Below are positions 31,066 to 39,312 of a DNA stretch of 49,072 nt, piece after piece. The translations under genes and the position numbers were made by a program. Every line of letters begins with the position of its first letter. Within the stretch, counting starts at the first letter, position 1. The stretch comes from Massilia sp. HP4 (lineage in GTDB: Bacteria > Pseudomonadota > Gammaproteobacteria > Burkholderiales > Burkholderiaceae_D): NCBI RefSeq assembly GCF_005222695.1, contig NZ_STGG01000055.1, positions 1-49,072 on the forward strand, read 5' to 3'. Under the pieces are notes generated by a model. That model did no database searches and was not told where the DNA came from. It worked only from the letters and a program-made list of their open reading frames with translations.

Positions 31066-31833
31066 ATGACCATCAAACTCAAGAACGACAAGGACATCGC
31101 CAAGATGCGCGTCGCCGGCCGCCTGGCCGCCGAAGTCCTGGAAATGATCAAGGAATACGTCGTCCCCGGCGTCTCCACCGAAGAACTCGACCGCCGCTGC
31201 CACGACTACATCCGCAAGGTGCAGAAGGCCACGCCGGCCAACGTCGGCTACCACGGCTTTCCCAAGACCCTGTGCACCTCGGTCAACGGCGTGGTGTGCC
31301 ACGGCATTCCGAGCGAAAAGGACGTGCTGGCCGATGGCGACATCGTGAACATCGATGTCACCGTGATCAAGGACGGCTGGCACGGCGACACCAGCCGCAT
31401 GTACTTCGCCGGCACGCCGCGTCCTGAAGCGAAGAAGCTGGTCGACACGACCTATGAGGCGATGATGGCCGGCATCCGCGCCGTGCGTCCCGGCGCGCGC
31501 CTGGGCGACGTCGGCCACGCGATCCAGAAGCTGGCCGAAGGCGCCGGCTATTCGGTGGTGCGCGACTATTGCGGCCACGGCATCGGCCGCGTCTACCACG
31601 AAGAGCCGCAGGTGCTGCACTACGGCCGCCCGAACACCGGCCTGCTGCTCAAGGAAGGCATGACCTTCACGGTCGAGCCGATGATCAATATTGGCGAGGA
31701 AGACGTGATCCAGCTCGACGATGGCTGGACCGTGATGACGCGCGACGGTTCGCTGTCGGCGCAGTGGGAACACATGATCGTGGTGACGAAGAACGGCTAC
31801 GAGATCCTCACGCCCTGGCCGGACGCGAAGTAA
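31066..31833 (+). CDS. map: Type I methionine aminopeptidase
   Basis: This 255-residue cytoplasmic enzyme removes the initiator Met from nascent proteins. All five metal ligands match the E. coli numbering exactly: D97, D108, H171, E204 and E235, in NIDVTV, HGDTSR, CGHGIG, TVEPM and WEHM. The substrate-side His79 is in VVCHGIPS. The start at 31066 (MTIKLKN) fits the family; no Shine-Dalgarno is visible in the C-rich leader, and an ATG at 31033 would add eleven unusual residues. It is a single gene flanked by terminators on both sides. In many betaproteobacteria map precedes glnD, but here a receptor follows on the other strand. Confidence 0.97.
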   Translation: MTIKLKNDKDIAKMRVAGRLAAEVLEMIKEYVVPGVSTEELDRRCHDYIRKVQKATPANVGYHGFPKTLCTSVNGVVCHGIPSEKDVLADGDIVNIDVTVIKDGWHGDTSRMYFAGTPRPEAKKLVDTTYEAMMAGIRAVRPGARLGDVGHAIQKLAEGAGYSVVRDYCGHGIGRVYHEEPQVLHYGRPNTGLLLKEGMTFTVEPMINIGEEDVIQLDDGWTVMTRDGSLSAQWEHMIVVTKNGYEILTPWPDAK

Positions 31834-31844
31834 GTAGCGTCGCT

Positions 31845-31878
31845 AAAAGGAAACCCGGCCATGGCCGGGTTTCCTTTT
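31845..31878. terminator. Bidirectional terminator between map and convergent receptor
   Basis: A perfect 34-base palindrome (31845-31861 with 31862-31878) flanked by A4 and T5, placed between the map stop (31833) and the convergent receptor stop (31904). Confidence 0.93.
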
Positions 31879-31903
31879 TCAGGCGTCGACCGTCATCCGA
31901 CCA

Positions 31904-34789
31904 TCAGAAGCTGTAGCGCGCCGATGCCGTGAAGTAGCGGCCGTACGGATTATGCAGCCCCTCGTTGTAGCCGGCCAGCGGTGCACCGTTGTTGGCGCCG
32001 TAGCGCGGATCGAACGGGGCCGCCTTGTCGAACAGGTTCTGGACGTTGAAGGTCAGCGCCAGGTTGCGGATGCCGGTATAGGTATACCCGACGCCGAAAC
32101 GCACCCATTCCTTGACCTTGCAGTTCGGGAACTCACCGAGATAGCCTGGCACCGCGATGCTGGCGCTCGGCATGCTCGGGCTGGTTGCCGGCTGGTAGTG
32201 GCAGAACGCCTGGTCATACGTCGTGTCGTTGTCGTACTTGCGCAGCAGCGACACCGGACCGGTGTAGTTGATGTTGGCGCTGAAGGCGTGGTTGCCCCTG
32301 GTCAGCGAGGCCGATACCTGGGTCTTCCAGCGCGGCAGGTCGATGCCGCTCGACAGGTTCCAGTCGAGCAGGCCGGCGTTGTAGCCCACCAGGTTGTGCT
32401 CGGCATCGCCCGGTTCCTGCTGCAAGGTGTACGAGTGCATATAGGCCGAAGTCAGCTTGGCGCTGAAGTTGCCCCATTCGCCGAGGTTCTTGCGGAAAGC
32501 CATGTCGATGTCGACGCCGCGCACTTCCACCGAGCCCTTGTTCAGCCATGGCTGGCGCACCATCAGCAGCGGACCGGTGCCGGGGATCGGCACGCCGTTG
32601 GCGTCGGTCACGAAATTGTCCCGATTCTGGTCGCGCACGACCAGGTCGGGATTGGTGTCTTCGTCGCGCAGCGCGTCGAACGCCGAACCCAGGGCCACTT
32701 CGCCTTCCTTGCGAATCTTGTAGAAGTCGAGACCGATGTCGAAGTTCGGGGTCGGCGAGAACAGGATGCCGAAGGTATAGCTCTTCGACTCCTCGGGCCT
32801 CAGGTTCGGGTTGGCGCCACCGGTGCCCGATGCCGACTTGTTGCAGTCCACCTCGGTGGCGTTCGGCTTGGGCGTTTCCTCGTCGGTTTCGCAGCGGCGT
32901 GGATCGAACAGGCCGGACAGGAAGAACTGGGCGCCGCCCGGCGTCACCTGCGACAGGGCCGGCGCGCGGAAGCCTTCCGAATAGGTGCCGCGGAAGGCCA
33001 GGCTGCTGGTCGCGGTCCACTTGGCGCCGACCTTCGGCACGAAGTTGGTCTTGATGCCCGGATACTTGTCCCAGCGGCCGGCGAAGTCCATTTCGAAGTT
33101 GGTCAGGAATGGCGTACGCACCTCGATGAAAGCCGACTTGACGTCGCGCTCGCCGTCGATGATGGTGTTTGCCAGGCCATAGATCTGGCCCGAGGACAAA
33201 GCCTCATCCGGCACCATGACGAGCTTCTCACGGCGCGCTTCGGCGCCCACCGCGACGCCGATGGCGCCGCCGCCGAGCTGGCCGAAGGTGGTGTTGGCCT
33301 TGACGTCGAAGTGGGTGATCGACGACTTGTCGTCGCTGCTGGTGCTGCGGAACAGGTCCGGATTGGCTGACAGCTGGGCCAGGGTGGCGCCCGCGTTCAA
33401 GGTATTGAGCACCGGCAGGTAGAGGCGGCCCTGGTAGGTGTCCTCGCGCCGCGCCTCGTTGTACAGCATGCCGACTTCCCAGTCCCAGTTGAAGTGGGTG
33501 CCCTGCAGGCCGGCCAGGAAGCGCCCCTGCTCGTTGATGGTCTCGGTACCGGTCGGCGCGTTCTCGAAGCGGTAGGCAACCGAAGCCCGCGCGCCAGGGA
33601 ACGGGTTATCCGGATGGCCGGCCGGCAGGATGGTCTGGTAGCTCGGCGCGACGCCGGTGGCGGTGAAGTTGGTCACCGGCGTGGTGCCGATCGTGATCGG
33701 ATTGGCCGTGTACTGGCGTTCGGTGCGGGCATAGGTCGCTTCGGCAAAGGCCCGCACGTTCGGCCCCAGCTTGACGATGCCACGGGTCAGGAAACTGGCG
33801 TCCTTGCCCTCGCCGGTACCTTCCAGGTTCTGGTTGGTGTCGTAGTTGCAGAAGGTGCGGCCAATGAAGACGCTGGTGGCCGCCAGGCCCATGGCGGTCG
33901 AACCGACCAGCTGGCGCGACGGATCGCAGTCGGTGCTCAAACGAAGGCGCTCGGCGGCATTGGCCTGGGTGGCGGTGAACTGGCGCGAGTTCGGCGCGGT
34001 CTCGCGATAGAAGGCAGGCGCGCCCGAGACCGTGCTGCCATACGGCGTGGCGTAGCGGTTCGACAGGCGGCGGTATTGGTCGAACTCGATGTCCTTGACG
34101 TCTTCGCGCAGCACGCGATCGCGGTCGGACAGGTCGGCCGTGAAGAACACATTGTAGCCGTCGGTGTCCAGGTCTCCGGTGCCGGCGACCACGTTCACGC
34201 CCTTGCGCTTGAACTTGCCATCGTCGTTGGCGCTGGTACGGGCCGAGATCTCGGCGCCGTTGTAGTTGGTGCGGGTGATGAAGTTGATGACGCCGCCGAT
34301 CGCGTCCGAGCCGTACACGGCCGAGGCGCCGTCGCGCAGGATCTCGACCCGCTCGAGCGCCGCGATCGGGATCGAGTTCAGGTCATACAAGGTGGAGTTG
34401 CCGTCGTTCGGGTCGGCATAGGCGGCCGGCGCCATGCGACGGCCGTTGAGCAGGACCAGGGTAGAGGTCGACGACAGGCCGCGCAGCGAAGCGCTCGAGA
34501 CGCCGCGCGAGAAGCCGCCATCATTGGTGTCGAGGTTGACGTCGCTGCCCATCGACGGCACCAGGCGGATCAGTTCGGTGACCGTGGCTGCACCGGTCTC
34601 GCGAATGTCTTTCGCTGTGATGACCTGGATCGGCTGGGTGCCTTCCTTGTCGGTGCGCTTCAGGTTGGAACCTGTCACATACACGGTCTGCGCGCTTTCG
34701 GCCTCGGCATTCTGCGCCGAAGCGAAAGGCGTTGCTGCAAGCGCCGCGGTGACGGCGATGACGCTGTACTTCAAGAGTGGCTGCTTCAT
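31904..34789 (-). CDS. TonB-dependent outer-membrane receptor
   Basis: This 961-residue receptor has signal peptide about 1-26 (ending PFASAQ). The plug runs from TVYVTGSNLKRTDKEGTQP with SLRGLSSTSTLVLLNGRR and ILRDGASAVYGSDAIGGVI, and the barrel ends FTASARYSF. The Shine-Dalgarno GAGAGGAAAAC precedes the ATG. Several Cys pairs lie in presumed surface loops (for example CETDEETPKPNATEVDC and CHYQPATSPS). It lacks the shared TTGACA-N18-TTTTAT promoter but has a striking 18-base palindrome 46 bases upstream of the ATG and further dyads beyond. It sits between map and gap, where a carbohydrate gene such as pgk or pyk might be expected. Ligand is unknown. Confidence 0.9.
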   Translation of the reverse strand: MKQPLLKYSVIAVTAALAATPFASAQNAEAESAQTVYVTGSNLKRTDKEGTQPIQVITAKDIRETGAATVTELIRLVPSMGSDVNLDTNDGGFSRGVSSASLRGLSSTSTLVLLNGRRMAPAAYADPNDGNSTLYDLNSIPIAALERVEILRDGASAVYGSDAIGGVINFITRTNYNGAEISARTSANDDGKFKRKGVNVVAGTGDLDTDGYNVFFTADLSDRDRVLREDVKDIEFDQYRRLSNRYATPYGSTVSGAPAFYRETAPNSRQFTATQANAAERLRLSTDCDPSRQLVGSTAMGLAATSVFIGRTFCNYDTNQNLEGTGEGKDASFLTRGIVKLGPNVRAFAEATYARTERQYTANPITIGTTPVTNFTATGVAPSYQTILPAGHPDNPFPGARASVAYRFENAPTGTETINEQGRFLAGLQGTHFNWDWEVGMLYNEARREDTYQGRLYLPVLNTLNAGATLAQLSANPDLFRSTSSDDKSSITHFDVKANTTFGQLGGGAIGVAVGAEARREKLVMVPDEALSSGQIYGLANTIIDGERDVKSAFIEVRTPFLTNFEMDFAGRWDKYPGIKTNFVPKVGAKWTATSSLAFRGTYSEGFRAPALSQVTPGGAQFFLSGLFDPRRCETDEETPKPNATEVDCNKSASGTGGANPNLRPEESKSYTFGILFSPTPNFDIGLDFYKIRKEGEVALGSAFDALRDEDTNPDLVVRDQNRDNFVTDANGVPIPGTGPLLMVRQPWLNKGSVEVRGVDIDMAFRKNLGEWGNFSAKLTSAYMHSYTLQQEPGDAEHNLVGYNAGLLDWNLSSGIDLPRWKTQVSASLTRGNHAFSANINYTGPVSLLRKYDNDTTYDQAFCHYQPATSPSMPSASIAVPGYLGEFPNCKVKEWVRFGVGYTYTGIRNLALTFNVQNLFDKAAPFDPRYGANNGAPLAGYNEGLHNPYGRYFTASARYSF

Positions 34790-34834
34790 TGTTTTCCTCT
34801 CACTGCGTTGTCATTATTTTTAGACTTGCATCTC

Positions 34835-34852
34835 GTATGTATCGATACATAC
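34835..34852. promoter_or_regulatory. 18-base perfect palindrome, probable operator
   Basis: GTATGTATCGATACATAC is self-complementary and lies 46-63 bases upstream of the receptor ATG at 34789. Its position and symmetry suit a repressor site near the promoter or in the leader. The regulator is not identified. Confidence 0.5.
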
Positions 34853-34938
34853 ATGAGTGAGTCTCGCAGAGAGATGACAGAAAGAAAACTGGATTCGTAA
34901 CAAATTACCCGTGCAACATGCTTCTGTTGTAAATCAAT

Positions 34939-34954
34939 AACAAAATATTTTGTT
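34939..34954. promoter_or_regulatory. 16-base AT-rich perfect palindrome
   Basis: AACAAAATATTTTGTT lies about 150 bases upstream of the receptor ATG, and outer TGTTG/CAACA arms extend the symmetry loosely. It may be a regulator or nucleoid-protein site; AT-rich palindromes can also occur by chance. Confidence 0.3.
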
Positions 34955-35197
34955 CAACAAAAACCGAATTTGCATATTCTTTATGCGACATAAGCACGCT
35001 CTGACGATAGATATTACCAATTATAGGTAAACAATGAAATCCACTGGTACGCACGAAAACAGTGCATATCACGCTCCAAGTATGCACATTTGTTAAATAT
35101 CAATTCCGTGTCACCTTTCCGCCAGAATGACAGCGCAGCAATATCGGGCGATCGTTGCACCTTGACTGTGCGTCGAGTGATGCGGGACGCGAGCCCA

Positions 35198-35234
35198 AGA
35201 AAAAGCCCCGGAGGCCGTAACGGTGTCCGGGGCT
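35198..35234 (-). terminator. Intrinsic terminator after gap
   Basis: On the minus strand AGCCCCGGA (35234 side TCCGGGGCT, 35226-35234 with 35204-35212) closes a 13-base loop and is followed by a T-rich run (A's at 35200-35204). It lies about 20 bases past the gap stop. Confidence 0.88.
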
Positions 35235-35253
35235 ACTTTCACGATGAAGCGGA

Positions 35254-36267
35254 TTACTTGGCGTTCATCAGCGCGACGGTGGTGTCGAGCATGCGGTTCG
35301 AGAAGCCCCACTCGTTGTCGTACCACGAAGTGACTTTCACCAGGCGGCCCGAGACCTTGGTCAGCGTGGCGTCGAAGTTCGACGATGCCGGGTTGTGGTT
35401 GAAGTCGACCGAGACCAGCGGATCGGTGTTGTAGGTCAGGATGCCGGCAAGCGGACCTTCCGACGCGGCCTTCTTCATGATCTCGTTGATCTCTTCGACG
35501 GTCGTGTCGCGCTTGGCGATGAACGACAAATCGACGATCGACACATTGATGGTCGGCACGCGGATCGCGAAGCCGTCCAGCTTGCCGTTCAGTTCCGGCA
35601 GCACCAGGCCGACCGCGGCCGCGGCGCCGGTCTTGGTCGGGATCATCGACTGGGTGGCCGAGCGGGCGCGGCGCAGGTCTTCGTGCATCACGTCGGTCAG
35701 CACCTGGTCGTTGGTGTAGGCGTGCACGGTGGTCATCAGGCCGGTTTCCAGGCCGATGGCGTCATGCAGCGGCTTGACCAGCGGGGCCAGGCAGTTGGTG
35801 GTGCACGATGCGTTCGAAATGACGGTGTCGCTGGCCTTGAGCACGTCCTGGTTCACGCCGAACACGACGGTCGCGTCGACGTCCTTGCCGCCCGGGGCCG
35901 AGATGATGACCTTCTTGGCGCCGCCCTTCAGGTGGGCCGAGGCTTTTTCTTTGGTGGTGAAGAAGCCGGTGCACTCGAGCACGACGTCAACGCCGAGCTC
36001 GCCCCATGGGATCTCGGCCGGATTACGCTGCGCGAACACGCGGATCTTGTCGCCGTTGACGATCATATTGTCACCTTCGACCGTGACGGTGCCCGGGAAC
36101 TTGCCGTGGGCGGTGTCGTAGCGGGTCAGGTGGGCGTTCGACTCGGCGTTGCCGAGGTCGTTGATCGCCACGATCTCGATGTCCTGCTTCTTGCCGCCTT
36201 CATAGAAGGCGCGCAGGACATTGCGGCCGATACGGCCATAACCATTGATTGCAACCTTGATCGTCAT
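35254..36267 (-). CDS. gap: Glyceraldehyde-3-phosphate dehydrogenase, type I
   Basis: This 337-residue glycolytic enzyme oxidises glyceraldehyde 3-phosphate with phosphate. The NAD-binding GYGRIGRN is at 9-16. D37 in AINDLGN points to NAD rather than NADP. The catalytic C155 is in SNASCTTNCLAP and the proton-relay H182 in TTVHAYTNDQ. Length is normal. The Shine-Dalgarno AGGAG lies 6 bases before the ATG. It follows tkt on the same strand after 90 bases, which contain a GC-rich hairpin, so transcription is probably shared in part. In many Burkholderiales tkt-gap continues into pgk, pyk and fba; here a terminator and a receptor follow. Confidence 0.97.
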   Translation of the reverse strand: MTIKVAINGYGRIGRNVLRAFYEGGKKQDIEIVAINDLGNAESNAHLTRYDTAHGKFPGTVTVEGDNMIVNGDKIRVFAQRNPAEIPWGELGVDVVLECTGFFTTKEKASAHLKGGAKKVIISAPGGKDVDATVVFGVNQDVLKASDTVISNASCTTNCLAPLVKPLHDAIGLETGLMTTVHAYTNDQVLTDVMHEDLRRARSATQSMIPTKTGAAAAVGLVLPELNGKLDGFAIRVPTINVSIVDLSFIAKRDTTVEEINEIMKKAASEGPLAGILTYNTDPLVSVDFNHNPASSNFDATLTKVSGRLVKVTSWYDNEWGFSNRMLDTTVALMNAK

Positions 36268-36318
36268 GCTGTGCTCCTGATTGGAAAAAAACTTTTTTCG
36301 TAACGAACATAGTAAAAC

Positions 36319-36342
36319 GGGCCGCCCCCAGGGGAGCAGCCC
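36319..36342 (-). terminator. Possible partial terminator or processing hairpin between tkt and gap
   Basis: On the minus strand GGGCTGC and GCGGCCC (one G-U wobble), with inner CCCC/GGGG pairing, form a hairpin 16 bases after the tkt stop. It is followed by GTTTTACTATG, a weak T-tract. Partial termination would lower gap relative to tkt; RNA stabilisation is equally possible. Confidence 0.4.
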
Positions 36343-36357
36343 GCATGCAGCGAATGC

Positions 36358-38355
36358 TTATGCTGCGATAACTTCTTTCGCTTTCGCGACGACGTTCTCG
36401 ACCGTGAAGCCGAAGTGCTTGAACAGCACCGGCGCCGGCGCCGATTCGCCGAAGGTGTCGATGCCGACCACGGCGCCTTCCAGGCCCACGTACTTGTACC
36501 AGAAGGCAGTCACGCCGGCTTCGATGGCCACGCGCGGCGTGCCCTTGGTGAGGACGCTGGCCTTGTAGCCCGCGTCCTGGCGGTCGAACACATCGGTCGA
36601 CGGCATCGAGACCACGCGCGCGGCGATGCCCTCGCCTGCCAGCGCGTCGAACGCCTTGACTGCCAGTTCGACTTCCGAACCGGTCGCGATCAGGATGACC
36701 TTGGCGTCCGCCGTATCGCGCAGCACATAGCCGCCCTTGGCGATGTCGCTCACTTGCGCCGCTTCACGTGCCATGAACGGCAGGTTCTGGCGCGAGAAGA
36801 TCAGGGTCGATGGACCGTCCTTGCGCTGCACCGCCGCACCCCATGCCACCGCCGATTCGACGGTGTCGCATGGGCGCCAGTTGTCCAGGCCAGGGATCAG
36901 GCGCAGCGACGAGACGTGCTCGATCGACTGGTGGGTCGGGCCGTCTTCGCCCAAGCCGATCGAGTCGTGGGTGAATACCGAGATCGAGCGGATCTTCATG
37001 AGCGACGCCATGCGCAGCGCATTGCGGCTGTAGTCCGAGAAAGTCAGGAAGGTCGCGCCGAACGGAATGAAACCACCGTGCAACGCCACGCCGTTCTGGA
37101 TCGCCGACATGCCGAATTCGCGCACGCCGTAGTTGATGTGGTTGCCGGCGATGCCCGAACGTACCGGCACCGATTCTTTCCAGTTGGTCAGGTTCGAACC
37201 GGTCAGGTCGGCCGAGCCGCCCAGGAATTCAGGCAAGGCCGGGGCCAGGGCCTGGATCGCGTTCTGCGAGGCCTTGCGGGTGGCGATGGTCTCGGCCTTG
37301 TCCACGCAGGCGGCGATCGCCGCGTCCAGCGTCTGCTGGAAGTTACCTGGCAGCTCGCCCTTCATGCGGCGCTCGAGTTCGGCGGCCAGCTCAGGGTGGG
37401 CGCCGCGGTAGGCGTCGAACAGGGTGTTCCATTCACCTTCGGCTTGCGCGCCGCGCTCTTTCGCGGCCCAGGCTTCGTACAGGTCGGCCGGGATGTCGAA
37501 CGGGATCGGATCCCAGATCAGGTGCTTGCGCACGGCCGCGATCTCGGCATCGCCCAGTGGGGCGCCGTGGACCTTGTCGCCGCCCTCCAGGTTCGGGGCG
37601 CCCTTGCCGATGATGGTCTTGCAGCAGATCAGGGTCGGACGGTCGGATTGCTTGGCTTTCTCGATGGCCGCATCGATATCGCCCACGCTGTGGCCGTCGA
37701 CCTTCGGGATCACGTTCCAGCCATAGGCTTCAAACCGACGCTGAGTATCATCAGTGAACCAGCCTTCGACGCGGCCGTCGATCGAGATGCCGTTGTCGTC
37801 GTACAGCCAGATCAGCTTGTTCAGGCGCAGGGTGCCGGCCAGCGACGCGACCTCATGCGAGATGCCTTCCATCAGGCAGCCGTCGCCCAGGAAGGCGTAG
37901 GTGTAGTGATCCACCACATCGTAGCCCGGACGGTTGAATTCATTGCCCAGCAGCCATTCGGCCAGCGCCATGCCGACCGAGTTGGCGATGCCCTGGCCCA
38001 GCGGACCGGTGGTGGTCTCCACGCCCGGGGTGATGCCGACTTCCGGGTGGCCCGGGGTCTTCGAGTGCATCTGGCGGAAGTCGCGCAGGTCATCCATCGA
38101 CAGGTCGTAGCCGGCCAGGTGCAGCAGCGCGTAGTGCAGCATCGAGCCGTGGCCGTTCGAGAGCAGGAAGCGGTCGCGGTTCATCCAGCCTGGATTGGCC
38201 GGGTTGTGGCGGTAGTGCTTGTCCCACAGTGCAACGGCAATCTCGGCCATGCCCATCGGCATGCCCGGGTGGCCCGAGTTGGCTTTCTGGACAGCGTCCA
38301 TCGCCAGCGCGCGGATCGCGTTGGCCATCAGGGTGGTGGTTTGCGTAGATTTCAT
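36358..38355 (-). CDS. tkt: Transketolase
   Basis: This 665-residue thiamine-diphosphate enzyme of the pentose phosphate pathway transfers two-carbon ketol units; it also supplies the erythrose 4-phosphate used by the DAHP synthase in this window. Visible motifs: ANSGHPGMPMG (about 25-35), GPLGQGIANSVGMA, the cofactor motif GDGCLMEGISHEVASLAG followed by LIWLYDDNGISIDG, and the C-terminal-domain FTHDSIGLGEDGPTHQ. Length matches E. coli TktA (663). No strong Shine-Dalgarno is visible. It diverges from rsmE across 132 bases and precedes gap on the same strand. Confidence 0.97.
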   Translation of the reverse strand: MKSTQTTTLMANAIRALAMDAVQKANSGHPGMPMGMAEIAVALWDKHYRHNPANPGWMNRDRFLLSNGHGSMLHYALLHLAGYDLSMDDLRDFRQMHSKTPGHPEVGITPGVETTTGPLGQGIANSVGMALAEWLLGNEFNRPGYDVVDHYTYAFLGDGCLMEGISHEVASLAGTLRLNKLIWLYDDNGISIDGRVEGWFTDDTQRRFEAYGWNVIPKVDGHSVGDIDAAIEKAKQSDRPTLICCKTIIGKGAPNLEGGDKVHGAPLGDAEIAAVRKHLIWDPIPFDIPADLYEAWAAKERGAQAEGEWNTLFDAYRGAHPELAAELERRMKGELPGNFQQTLDAAIAACVDKAETIATRKASQNAIQALAPALPEFLGGSADLTGSNLTNWKESVPVRSGIAGNHINYGVREFGMSAIQNGVALHGGFIPFGATFLTFSDYSRNALRMASLMKIRSISVFTHDSIGLGEDGPTHQSIEHVSSLRLIPGLDNWRPCDTVESAVAWGAAVQRKDGPSTLIFSRQNLPFMAREAAQVSDIAKGGYVLRDTADAKVILIATGSEVELAVKAFDALAGEGIAARVVSMPSTDVFDRQDAGYKASVLTKGTPRVAIEAGVTAFWYKYVGLEGAVVGIDTFGESAPAPVLFKHFGFTVENVVAKAKEVIAA

Positions 38356-38487
38356 GGAGATCGTGGATCAGGGATTGGAAAGCGATGGCCTGCGGGCCGT
38401 AGCCCGTTATTCTACCAGACCGGGGTGCTGCCGATTTAAAATGCAGGTTTATTCCTTCAACGCAAGCCCTCGCTGCGACCAACCAGA

Positions 38488-39213
38488 ATGCCCCGTTTTT
38501 ATTGCCCCCAGCCGCTCGCCCTTGGTGCGACCGTCGACCTGCCGGAAGCCGTCGCCCACCACCTGCACGTGGTACGCCTGCAGCCGGGCGCCAGCCTGAC
38601 CCTGTTCAATGGCGAGGGCGGCCAGTACCGCGCCACCCTGCAAGAGACCGGCAAGCGGCGCGCCAGCGCCACGGTCGACGCCTTCGAGGACGTCGAGGCC
38701 GAGCCGCCCTATGCCGTCACCCTGGCCCAGGGCTTGCCCGAAGGCTCGAAAATGGACTGGATCGTGGAAAAGGCGGTCGAACTGGGCGTGACGGCGATCC
38801 AGCCGCTGGCGGCCCAGCGCAGCGTGGTGCGCCTTGCGGGCGAGCGTGCCGAGAAACGCCAGGCCCACTGGCAGGGCGTGATCGTGGCCGCTGCCGAACA
38901 GTGCGGGCGCAACCGGCTGGCGCGGCTGCAGCCGCTGGCGGATGTGCAACCGTGGCTGGCAACGCCGCCGGAAGGCGTGCGCATCCTGCTCAGCCCGCGC
39001 GCGACGCAATCGCTGGCCGGCTGGGCCCGTGATCACGGGCCGCAGCCGGTGACCTTCCTGATCGGCCCCGAAGGCGGCCTCACGCCGCAAGAAGAAGACG
39101 CGGCCGTCGCCGCCGGCGCCCTGTTCCTGTCGATGGGACCGCGTGTGCTGCGCACCGAGACCGCCGGGCTGGCGGCGCTGGCCGTGCTGGCCGGGGCCTG
39201 GGGCGGGATGTAG
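38488..39213 (+). CDS. rsmE: 16S rRNA (uracil(1498)-N(3))-methyltransferase
   Basis: This 241-residue SPOUT-class methyltransferase modifies U1498 of 16S rRNA using S-adenosylmethionine. It has an N-terminal PUA-like RNA-binding part (HHLHVVRLQPGASLTLFNGEGG). The C-terminal trefoil-knot part carries QGLPEGSKMDWIVEKAVELGV, AAEQCGRN, LIGPEGGLTPQEEDAA and MGPRVLRTETAGLAAL, all standard RsmE motifs. Length is normal (E. coli 243). It is a single gene with a clear terminator. Its start at 38488 has only weak Shine-Dalgarno support, but the N-terminus MPRFYCP is typical. Confidence 0.96.
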   Translation: MPRFYCPQPLALGATVDLPEAVAHHLHVVRLQPGASLTLFNGEGGQYRATLQETGKRRASATVDAFEDVEAEPPYAVTLAQGLPEGSKMDWIVEKAVELGVTAIQPLAAQRSVVRLAGERAEKRQAHWQGVIVAAAEQCGRNRLARLQPLADVQPWLATPPEGVRILLSPRATQSLAGWARDHGPQPVTFLIGPEGGLTPQEEDAAVAAGALFLSMGPRVLRTETAGLAALAVLAGAWGGM

Positions 39214-39258
39214 GCGGCGCCGCGTCCTGCTTTATATAGCAAGGCGCTACGGAACGAA

Positions 39259-39294
39259 AAAAAGCCCGCCGGCATCGCTGCCGGCGGGCTTTTT
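39259..39294. terminator. Bidirectional terminator between rsmE and convergent receptor
   Basis: A perfect 15-bp stem (39259-39273 with 39280-39294), 6-base loop, A-rich on the left and T5 on the right, between the two convergent stops (39213 and 39313). Confidence 0.95.
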
Positions 39295-39312
39295 ACTGGA
39301 CATCAGGCAGGC

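Larger units (their letters stand above)
34790..35253. other. Intergenic region upstream of receptor 31904-34789, downstream of gap
   Basis: This 464-base AT-rich stretch holds two perfect palindromes (34835-34852 and 34939-34954), an ATGCACAT box (35082-35089) in a block resembling the upstream region of receptor 39313-42216, and the gap terminator (35198-35234). A candidate -10 (TATAAT, minus strand, near 35021-35026) has no good -35. No gene was found; a 60-codon frame at 34905-35087 has no support. Confidence 0.6.

Noticed and set aside
34905..35087. 60-codon minus-strand frame between receptor and gap
   Set aside because: It overlaps a perfect palindrome in AT-rich DNA, with no start signal or homology sense.
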